In this document: positions 6,454 to 12,361 of the stretch, piece after piece
How the letters are laid out: each line of letters opens with the position of its first letter
Numbering within the stretch: the stretch's first letter is position 1
Source: Lachnospiraceae bacterium
GTDB lineage: Bacteria > Bacillota > Clostridia > Oscillospirales > Ruminococcaceae
Direction of reading: 5' to 3'
Assembly: GCA_023664705.1 (NCBI GenBank)
Contig: JAMPFE010000045.1
Span: forward strand, 1-17,440
Length of the DNA: 17,440 nt
Notes under the pieces: generated by a model
Told to the model about the DNA's origin: nothing
Databases searched by the model: none
What the model saw: only the letters and a program-made list of their open reading frames with translations
Position numbers and translations under genes: made by a program

Positions 6454-6520
6454 ACACAATGCACTTTTGGAAAGCGTAGCTTGCCAAAAGTGCTATTGTG
6501 TTTAGTACTTTACAGAAACA
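6454..6520 (+). other. oriT: Probable origin of transfer (oriT), pMV158/MobV type
   Basis: A long hairpin has arms ACACAATGCACTTTTGG (6454-6470) and CCAAAAGTGCTATTGTGT (6484-6501), with one unpaired base. An inner AAGC/GCTT extends the stem to a 3-nt loop. Directly after comes TTTAGTACTTTACA. This order (stem, then a TA-G/T-TGTG step, then TT-A-(G)TACTTTACA) resembles what I recall of the pMV158 nick region, TAGTGTG/TTATACTTTACA. By that alignment the nick would fall near 6500/6501. It lies 37-100 bp upstream of a MobV relaxase gene, the usual position. Confidence 0.68.
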
Positions 6521-6557
6521 GGACATTTTTATTGAATGTTTTTAGGAGGAATTCTTT

Positions 6558-8507
6558 ATGGGTTTGAAAAAATACTCGATATCTTTTCAGATGGCAAACA
6601 AGAGCGAGACGCGAAATGTCGGTGTGATTTCTCACAACAATCGTAAATTTTTCGCTAAAAATGTTGACCAAAATCGGAGCGCGGATAACGTGACCTACAT
6701 CGAAAAAGATTTGCGGGAATTTTATCACGAGTTATTTGACGACGCGTTGAGAAGTTATAATGAGAAGATGCGGTCGAACCGAAAAATTACCGATTATTAC
6801 GAGCATATAAAAAACTCGAAACAGGAGAGACTGTTTCAAGAAATAATCATCGGTTTCGGAAACGCTAAAGAGGTTGGTGTCGGCACGGACGATTGGGAGG
6901 TCGCGAAAAAACTTTGCGACGAATATATGCTCACGTTTGAAAAAAGAAATCCGAATTTAAAAGTGTTCAACGCCGTGATGCACCTCGATGAGGCAAACCC
7001 GCATTTGCATATCGATTTTGTTCCGATAGCGACAAATCAGACGCGTGGATTGTCTACCAGAGTTTCAATGAAACGCGCACTTACGGAACAAGGATTTACC
7101 GCCGCGCACAAAAAAGATAATGAGCTGATCGCTTGGGAAGAAAGCGAGCGCAGCTTTATGACGGAAATTTTACACCGTCATAATCTGGAACGCGACAATA
7201 AAAATAATCATCGAGGACATTTGTCTATTGCGGAATACAAAGCGCAGCAAGCCGAGTTGGAAAAAATGAAAGCGCAAACCGAACAGATAAAAGCGAACGT
7301 CGCCGCCGCTGCGCAAAAAAATCCGTCTGAGATAACCGCCGAAGAGGCGGCGATGATACAAAATGAAAACGCGCTTATGCAAAAGCAAATAGACCGTCAA
7401 CGCGAACAGATTTCAATACTCTCGCGGAAATTGGGCGCGGCGTTTATTCCATTCGAGTTTTTTTCGGAGGAAAAACTGCAATTTGTTGCCGTAGAACTTT
7501 CAAAGCTCAACATTCCGTTCATCGAAGAAAATAACGCTCTGCACATTCCCGACTACGCGCAGAAAACCGCCGCCGCAATCGCCGCGACATTTCGCCCGAC
7601 CAAAAGCGAGGGCGTAAGAGAGAAAATAAAATCGGAGATAGACAGGCTTGTTTATTGCTCGACCGACCTAGAAAATCTGTTAAGCAATTTGCGGGAACGC
7701 GGGTATGAGATCAAGCGCGGAAAATATCTTGCGGTCAAACCGACGTTCGCGGAACGTTTTGTGAGATTGAAGTCCTTGGGCGAGGCATATCTCCCTAAAA
7801 ATCTTGAAAAACGCATAAGCGACCGCGATAATTTCCCGAACGCCGTGCGCGAGAAATTTAAAACGGCTAATGCGGTCGAGAAAAAAATTCACGTTACGAT
7901 TATGGATACGGTGGTCGAGGTCAAAAAATTCACGCTCACTCCACGCAAGCTAGACCCGAAAAAAATTTACACGTTCCAGAACGACGCGGAGATAGATCGA
8001 TTGTCGCAGCAGCTTGTAACTATACGCGATTTTAATTTGTCGTCAAAGGAGCAGATTTACTCCAAAGCCGAAGAATTGAAACGAGGAGTCGAAGAAAAAA
8101 GCGTCAAACTCAGAGAGCTGTCCGCCGAGCTGCCCGTCCTTAAATCCGACGTGGCACAACTGAAATATTATTTTTCGGTTATTGATGAGCAGCAGCTTGA
8201 CGCAGCGGAACAAGAAAAGCTGTCGGCGGCGCGTAAGGTCGCCGAAAAGTACGGCGTGAAATCCGAAACGGACATCTCCGATTTGGAGAGACGTTTGAAA
8301 CTGCTGCCGGATTACGTTTCATCGCTCAAGAACGATATCTTTAACGAGCAGTTGAAATTAAAACGCGTGTCGGATCTGATAACGGTTTATGAAAATATCG
8401 TCGAGGGCAACTATATCGACAATCTCATTCGGGCTCAAAGAGAGCAGCAGGAACAGACAAAAAATTCTCCCGCTTTGCAAAATCCCGACGCGCCTAAAAA
8501 ATCTTGA
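6558..8507 (+). CDS. mobV: MobV-family relaxase (Mob_Pre, plasmid recombination enzyme)
   Basis: 649 aa, ATG 6558 with AGGAGGA 7 nt upstream. The N-terminal 220 residues are the relaxase domain. H26 in SHNNR occupies the place of the His nucleophile (H22) of pMV158 MobM (KHNER context), and the metal-binding motif H142-L-D-E-A-N-P-H149-L-H151 is intact. A long coiled-coil region follows (about 235-300, EYKAQQAELEKMKAQTEQ), then mixed segments and another coiled coil near 490-640, which would serve dimerisation or contacts with the transfer apparatus. MobV relaxases are normally 400-500 aa, so this one has an extended C-terminus. It would nick the adjacent oriT-like site and lead the strand into a recipient through a helper secretion system. 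No coupling protein or secretion genes are in the window. Confidence 0.92.
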   Translation: MGLKKYSISFQMANKSETRNVGVISHNNRKFFAKNVDQNRSADNVTYIEKDLREFYHELFDDALRSYNEKMRSNRKITDYYEHIKNSKQERLFQEIIIGFGNAKEVGVGTDDWEVAKKLCDEYMLTFEKRNPNLKVFNAVMHLDEANPHLHIDFVPIATNQTRGLSTRVSMKRALTEQGFTAAHKKDNELIAWEESERSFMTEILHRHNLERDNKNNHRGHLSIAEYKAQQAELEKMKAQTEQIKANVAAAAQKNPSEITAEEAAMIQNENALMQKQIDRQREQISILSRKLGAAFIPFEFFSEEKLQFVAVELSKLNIPFIEENNALHIPDYAQKTAAAIAATFRPTKSEGVREKIKSEIDRLVYCSTDLENLLSNLRERGYEIKRGKYLAVKPTFAERFVRLKSLGEAYLPKNLEKRISDRDNFPNAVREKFKTANAVEKKIHVTIMDTVVEVKKFTLTPRKLDPKKIYTFQNDAEIDRLSQQLVTIRDFNLSSKEQIYSKAEELKRGVEEKSVKLRELSAELPVLKSDVAQLKYYFSVIDEQQLDAAEQEKLSAARKVAEKYGVKSETDISDLERRLKLLPDYVSSLKNDIFNEQLKLKRVSDLITVYENIVEGNYIDNLIRAQREQQEQTKNSPALQNPDAPKKS

Positions 8508-8514
8508 CATAGAA

Positions 8515-8553
8515 AATCCCGTTCCGAGGCGAGCCTCGGAACGGGATTATTTT
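8515..8553 (+). terminator. Terminator of the relaxase transcript
   Basis: AATCCCGTTCCGAGGC (8515-8530) pairs with GCCTCGGAACGGGATT (8533-8548), a near-perfect 15-16 bp stem with a tiny loop, then ATTTT. It separates the transfer module from the ATPase gene, which has its own promoter. Confidence 0.85.
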
Positions 8554-8562
8554 CTGAAAGGC

Positions 8563-8591
8563 TTGACAAATGCCCGAAAATGTCGTATAAT
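8563..8591 (+). promoter_or_regulatory. Consensus promoter of the ATPase gene
   Basis: TTGACA (8563-8568), 17-bp spacer, TATAAT (8586-8591), both perfect. The spacer carries CCGAAAAT, a word shared with the promoters at 11766 and 12286. Confidence 0.88.
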
Positions 8592-8629
8592 AAAATAAAT
8601 CATAATCTTGAAGTTCTGGGGGCGGTTTT

Positions 8630-10207
8630 ATGGTAGTTTACAAGGAAAAAAAGTTGGAGCAGTATGTAAACGGGATATGCAAGGATTACAAAGAAAGATA
8701 TCTACTTGAAGATCTGCACAAATATATGACCTCGGAGAAAAGCACCAAAGTATGCTGCCTGTACGGATTGAGACGAACCGGTAAAAGCGTAATGATGGCG
8801 CAGGAGATAAAACGCCTTAACGACTATTCCGGCTGCGTCTACGTTTTATGCGAGGACGGAGACCGTATGTGGGACGTGCGAGCCGAGATAGACCGCGTAC
8901 TCGAAAAAAATCCGAAGTGCAAAAACGTGTTCATTGATGAAGCTACCAAAGCGGAAAGATTTATCGACACCTGCAGTTATTTCGCCGACGGTTACGCGGC
9001 AAGAGGAATAAAGGTGGTTTTATCCGGCACGGACTCGCTGGGCTTTTTCATCGCAAGCGGCAAGGAGCTTTTCGATCGGGTGACTTTTCTGCACACGACG
9101 TTTATACCTTTCAAGGAGTATAATCACGTTCTCGGAAAGGGAATAAACGACTATATAGAGTACGGCGGCACTTTGACCGACGGCGAGGAAAACGTCTTTT
9201 ACAACAGCGACAGGGCTAATTTTTACACCAACGCCGCTATCGTTGAGAATATCGTCCACACGCTCGAAAGATGGGATCACGGAAGAAATTACGCCTACGA
9301 TGTGCTGCGGGATATAGTCGAGCATCACGATCTGCCGTCCTTTATAAATAAGGTAATAGAATACCACAACCGCAGATTTTTAAGCGAAATAATCAACAAA
9401 GATTTTATTTCGCACGATCTGCACTCTCTTATCGATCTGATGTACAAGCATCAAGACCGTTTCAGCGATCCCAAACCGCTTGAAACCGAGGAGATGAACG
9501 ACCGCGTAAGGATCGCACTCGGAATAAAAGAAAATCATTTCAGCAAGGCGGATGAAAGCTCGGTCGGAGCTATCGTCGATTATCTGAAAAGAATGGACGT
9601 TCTGTATCAAATTCCAAAGGTCAAAAGTCTGGATATGACCAAAGAGGACGAGTATATTTTCACTCAGGTGGGAATGAGATATTGTCAGGCGACCGCTTTG
9701 TCCGAGGCGTTGGTAGACTCCGGTGTTTTCGGTGAGTTTAACGAGGCGGAGCAGCGGGAGATATTGCGAACGCTGAAAAGCGACATTAAAGGCGGAATAT
9801 TGGAGGATATAGTTTTTTACCAGCTTTCCAAAGACCTGCTGCTACCCGGAGAACGGAACGACTACGCCGTTACAAAATACCGCGATACGCAGAACCGTGA
9901 AATAGACGTTCTGGTTCTGGATCACGAGCAAAAGACCGTGTTGGCGCTCGAGGTAAAGCTGTCCGAGGTGAAGGACGAGGGACAGAGAAAACACCTCTTG
10001 AACGATGAAGTCTGCGGCGAGATCGAGGCAAAAACAGGAATGAAAATAGCCAACAAAGCCGTTGTGTACTTGGGCAAATGCGGCGAGTCGGACGACGGGG
10101 TCTTGTATATCAACGCCGAGCATCTGCTGAGAAATTCGAGAGAGATGATACAAGCGCTTCTCCGAAACGCTAATTTATCGAAATTTTCTCAATTAAACCT
10201 TGAATAA
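8630..10207 (+). CDS. AAA-type ATPase with PD-(D/E)XK-like C-terminal domain (DUF4143-like)
   Basis: 525 aa, ATG 8630, GGGGGCGG site upstream. Walker A is G46-LRRTGK52-S53, Walker B is VFIDE (100-104), and a sensor-1-like strand is VVLSGTD (about 129-135). The middle is helical (winged-helix-like region, 340-390). The C-terminal domain has the nuclease-type signature D426 (REIDVLVLD) with E441-V-K443 (LALEVKLS), the layout of PD-(D/E)XK folds found at the end of many archaeal and bacterial AAA ATPases of this group. Whether it cleaves DNA is not known. It has its own promoter and follows a terminator, so it is an independent cargo gene between the relaxase and the recombinase. Roles proposed for relatives include DNA handling and defence; I cannot choose. 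Confidence 0.85.
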   Translation: MVVYKEKKLEQYVNGICKDYKERYLLEDLHKYMTSEKSTKVCCLYGLRRTGKSVMMAQEIKRLNDYSGCVYVLCEDGDRMWDVRAEIDRVLEKNPKCKNVFIDEATKAERFIDTCSYFADGYAARGIKVVLSGTDSLGFFIASGKELFDRVTFLHTTFIPFKEYNHVLGKGINDYIEYGGTLTDGEENVFYNSDRANFYTNAAIVENIVHTLERWDHGRNYAYDVLRDIVEHHDLPSFINKVIEYHNRRFLSEIINKDFISHDLHSLIDLMYKHQDRFSDPKPLETEEMNDRVRIALGIKENHFSKADESSVGAIVDYLKRMDVLYQIPKVKSLDMTKEDEYIFTQVGMRYCQATALSEALVDSGVFGEFNEAEQREILRTLKSDIKGGILEDIVFYQLSKDLLLPGERNDYAVTKYRDTQNREIDVLVLDHEQKTVLALEVKLSEVKDEGQRKHLLNDEVCGEIEAKTGMKIANKAVVYLGKCGESDDGVLYINAEHLLRNSREMIQALLRNANLSKFSQLNLE

Positions 10208-10220
10208 ACATTGAAATATC

Positions 10221-10336
10221 GTGTCACCTGTGTCACCAAAACCGTGTCACCGGTGACACTTTTTCTTTTTCTGCCTTGAAAAAATTTTGTGTCACCAAGA
10301 GCGTATCACAGATGAAGCTTGCTTCTTCGGTGACAC
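10221..10336. repeat. Cluster of GTGTCACC repeats (direct and inverted)
   Basis: The octamer occurs at 10221-10228, 10230-10237, 10244-10251 and 10289-10296, and inverted (GGTGACAC) at 10252-10259 and 10329-10336. The third and fifth form a perfect 16-bp palindrome. The fourth and sixth form the ends of an imperfect hairpin (GTGTCACCAAGA ... TCTTCGGTGACAC). A related 13-bp stem with TGTCACC ends lies after the lipoprotein gene (11684-11715). Confidence 0.85.
10244..10271 (+). terminator. Probable terminator of the ATPase gene
   Basis: The palindrome GTGTCACCGGTGACAC (10244-10259) is followed directly by TTTTTCTTTTT. It lies 37 bp past the ATPase stop codon at 10207. Confidence 0.7.
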
Positions 10337-10430
10337 AATATCCGCGATGTACTATTTCCACAAAATCCCGCCAAAAAACCTCAGCGTATTTGTGCATGTC
10401 TCCAAAAGCCGAAAAAACGTGTTTTTTCTA

Positions 10431-10459
10431 TTGACATCAGCGCTTTAAAGTGATACAAT
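10431..10459 (+). promoter_or_regulatory. Promoter of the lipoprotein gene
   Basis: TTGACA (10431-10436), 17-bp spacer, TACAAT (10454-10459). It lies 47 bp before the ATG at 10507. The gap 10337-10430 holds nothing further that I can name. Confidence 0.78.
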
Positions 10460-10506
10460 TGATTTGTAAAACACGATTTTACGAACAACAGGAAAAGAGG
10501 AATATT

Positions 10507-11655
10507 ATGAAAAGAAAACTTATTTCGGGGGTGCTTTCGGCGCTGCTCTTAGCGTGTGTATGCGCTCTCGGCGGCTGTTCCGGAAGGACGGTCATAGACC
10601 TTGCGGATTACGTGAGCGTGGAGTTCTCCGGATACGACGGCGACGGCACGGCGCACGTAAGCGTCGACTCGGCGGCAATACTTCCCCTAGTCGAGGAGCA
10701 AAATTCTCCGATAGCCATAGCGGGCAGCTTTACCGCCGCGGCTGTCGAAAATAACGGCAAGCTCTCCAACGGAGATACGATAAGCGTTAGCGTGAATTTC
10801 AGCGAGAAAATGATGGAGAACGCCAAAATCGACGTGCGGAATTCATCGCTTTCCTTTACCGTCTCGGGGCTGAAGGAAAAAGATAAGCTTGACGTTTTCG
10901 CTAACGTTGAATTCATATCCGAGGGCACGTCCCCGGAATGTACGGTGAGCTTAAAATACAGCGGCGGCTATCCTTATGAAACTTTTGAACTGATAACGGA
11001 AAGCGGCGAGATAATTACGGGTAATTTTGAAAGCCGCAAATTCGCAAACGGTGAAAAGGTTACGGTAAGGCTCACCGAGAGTGCGCTCGAGGAGCTCGTC
11101 GCTCAATATCTGATCGAGGAGACCTCCCGCGGTTATACCGTAACGTCTGACAGCAGCTACATTCTTTCTCCGACCGATCTGAGCGGCGGGGACAGGGAAA
11201 CTCTTGATAAAATCGCCGAGGATTTTTTGAACGAAAAAATTGCCGATTTGTTGAGCGACAAAGACCGCGCCGCCAGAGTGACCCTGCTTTCGCAGGCGTC
11301 GGGAATGAACGCGGGCTCGATTTATGCGGGAGTTACTTGGCGAATTGAAGATTTAAACGTCAAGGGTCTGAATTCCGCTTATGTCGGAACGGGAGACGTT
11401 GTCGGGAATTGGGGCGTTGAAATTCACGATAAAAAGTCGATATATTATCTGTACGATGCCGAATTCAACTACTACATAAAACAATTTTTCGACGTATACG
11501 AGGACAGCACGGAATGTACGTTCATAGTGCGTGTCGACGAGCCGAAAACGACCCCGGAGGGCGTGATGTATTCCGGCATCGTGTTCGGTTCGGCTAAGGA
11601 CTTTAATACCGCGTATAATTCCTATATCACCTCGAAATTTGAAAAGCTGCCTTAA
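10507..11655 (+). CDS. Surface lipoprotein of unknown function
   Basis: 382 aa from ATG 10507, which has AGGAAAAGAGG upstream. An ATG at 10450 lies within the promoter -10 and is rejected. The lipoprotein signal is clear: MKRKLISG, hydrophobic core, lipobox LGGC with Cys24 as the lipidated residue. Two tandem beta-rich units can be seen, each starting with a strand of the type V-x-F-x-G/S ... G-T-A/S-x-V (DLADYVSVEFSGYDGDGTA, then VFANVEFISEGTSPECTV), each followed by a N-G-D/E-x-V/I-x-V strand. The C-terminal half is different, with helix-rich EDFLNEKIADLLSDKDRAA and a Tyr-rich end. It is flanked by GTGTCACC-type hairpins on both sides and has its own promoter and terminator. It acts on the outer face of the membrane. 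Relation to the upstream ATPase is not shown. Confidence 0.85.
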   Translation: MKRKLISGVLSALLLACVCALGGCSGRTVIDLADYVSVEFSGYDGDGTAHVSVDSAAILPLVEEQNSPIAIAGSFTAAAVENNGKLSNGDTISVSVNFSEKMMENAKIDVRNSSLSFTVSGLKEKDKLDVFANVEFISEGTSPECTVSLKYSGGYPYETFELITESGEIITGNFESRKFANGEKVTVRLTESALEELVAQYLIEETSRGYTVTSDSSYILSPTDLSGGDRETLDKIAEDFLNEKIADLLSDKDRAARVTLLSQASGMNAGSIYAGVTWRIEDLNVKGLNSAYVGTGDVVGNWGVEIHDKKSIYYLYDAEFNYYIKQFFDVYEDSTECTFIVRVDEPKTTPEGVMYSGIVFGSAKDFNTAYNSYITSKFEKLP

Positions 11656-11683
11656 CTTTTCTTTTTCGGATTTGAAATAATTT

Positions 11684-11722
11684 TGTCACCGATGACGCGC
11701 GTGTCATCGGTGACACTTTTTT
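11684..11722 (+). terminator. Terminator of the lipoprotein gene
   Basis: TGTCACCGATGAC (11684-11696) pairs perfectly with its complement at 11703-11715, loop GCGCGT, then CTTTTTT. The stem ends are the same TGTCACC word as in the repeat cluster before the gene. Confidence 0.85.
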
Positions 11723-11765
11723 GAAAATATTTTTGCAAAAAAACGCCGAATTTTGCAAAAAACTA

Positions 11766-11794
11766 TTGACAAACTCCGAAAAATAAATTATAAT
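11766..11794 (+). promoter_or_regulatory. Perfect consensus promoter in front of a noncoding region
   Basis: TTGACA (11766-11771), 17-bp spacer, TATAAT (11789-11794). Predicted start is near 11801. No start codon with a ribosome binding site follows for more than 500 bp. Confidence 0.85.
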
Positions 11795-11800
11795 AAAAGT

Positions 11801-12192
11801 GGTTTTAGCAAATCGCCGAAAGCGATTGCGACCGTTTTTCAGTTCATTGAAAATTGAATACCGGACAAGCACATAAATCGTAAGCTGCGGCAGTCGCGAG
11901 GACTTCCTGCCGTCCGATTTTAAAATAAATTTTATCCGTGGTCACATTGAGTATGAATTCGCGCGGGAATAAAATTGATGAGATCGCGAACGGTAAGCCG
12001 AAAACCGATAATGCAGTCGGTTGGTAGTAAAGGAACGAGCGCAAACAATTGAACAGCAAGCGATATAATGATACTTACCGTGAGGTCCGATCCATAGGAA
12101 TGGACGGAGGTGAAAGTCCTATGCGCGGGGTGCGTAACTACCCGCGGCTTGTCTGTGAAAGCAACGAAATTACAAGGACGAAAGTCCTTTTT
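11801..12192 (+). ncRNA. Candidate large structured noncoding RNA, family unknown
   Basis: It begins just after the promoter at 11766-11794. The first element is a hairpin GCAAATCGC/GCGATTGC (11808-11829) closed by GGT/ACC, followed by GTTCATTGAAAA (11842-11853), which differs in one base from the Bacillus rrn boxA GTTCTTTGAAAA. Further helices seen: CGGCAG/CTGCCG (11888/11907), TTCGCG/CGCGAA (11958/11985), AACCGA/TCGGTT (12003/12017), long-range CGGTAAG/CTTACCG (11991/12074), TCCAT/ATGGA (12091/12100) or the competing CATAGGA/TCCTATG (12093/12117), CGCGGG/CCCGCG (12124/12141), and AAGGAC-GAAA-GTCCTT (12174-12189) followed by TTT, a possible end. Another 8-bp hairpin is at 12194-12215. I find no match to T-box, tmRNA, RNase P, group I cores or a group II domain V. 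Confidence 0.6.
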
Positions 12193-12222
12193 AGGCGCGT
12201 GAGAGATCACGCGCCATACACG

Positions 12223-12252
12223 CGAAAATCGGGAGTGTTATCCCGAAAATCG
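12223..12252. promoter_or_regulatory. Possible operator before the recombinase promoter: CGAAAATCG repeated 21 bp apart
   Basis: CGAAAATCG occurs at 12223-12231 and 12244-12252, exactly two helical turns apart, around an inverted repeat CGGGA/TCCCG (12230-12234, 12241-12245). It ends 34 bp before the recombinase -35. It could bind a regulator or be part of the recombinase's own site. Confidence 0.35.
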
Positions 12253-12285
12253 CTCCGAGGTTTTTGGCGTTTTTTGAAAAAAGTG

Positions 12286-12314
12286 CTGACAAACATCGAA
12301 AAATGTGGTATAAT
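12286..12314 (+). promoter_or_regulatory. Promoter of the large serine recombinase gene
   Basis: CTGACA (12286-12291), 17-bp spacer, TATAAT (12309-12314), 48 bp before the ATG. Confidence 0.85.
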
Positions 12315-12361
12315 GTATTTGTGCAAAGCCATATTGTTTGTCACACGAAAGGAGTAGAAAA

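Noticed and set aside
12124..12146. T-box antiterminator (GGGTGG-ACCGCG type) in front of the recombinase
   Set aside because: CGCGGGGTGCG...ACCCGCG lacks the T-box sequence, and there is no specifier stem or aminoacid-related gene.
11923..12280. Group II intron, group I intron or HEARO RNA as identity of the structured region
   Set aside because: GGTGAAAGTCCT and GGACGAAAGTCCT resemble pieces of group II domain I, but I find no domain V, no reverse transcriptase and no clear intron borders. No group I P7-type core is visible, and there is no HNH/IscB gene as expected with HEARO. Left as unknown until a covariance search is done.
12049..12357. Plus-strand ORF of 102 codons in the structured region
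   Set aside because: No ribosome binding site, it runs through hairpins and the recombinase promoter, and the product has no protein-like pattern.
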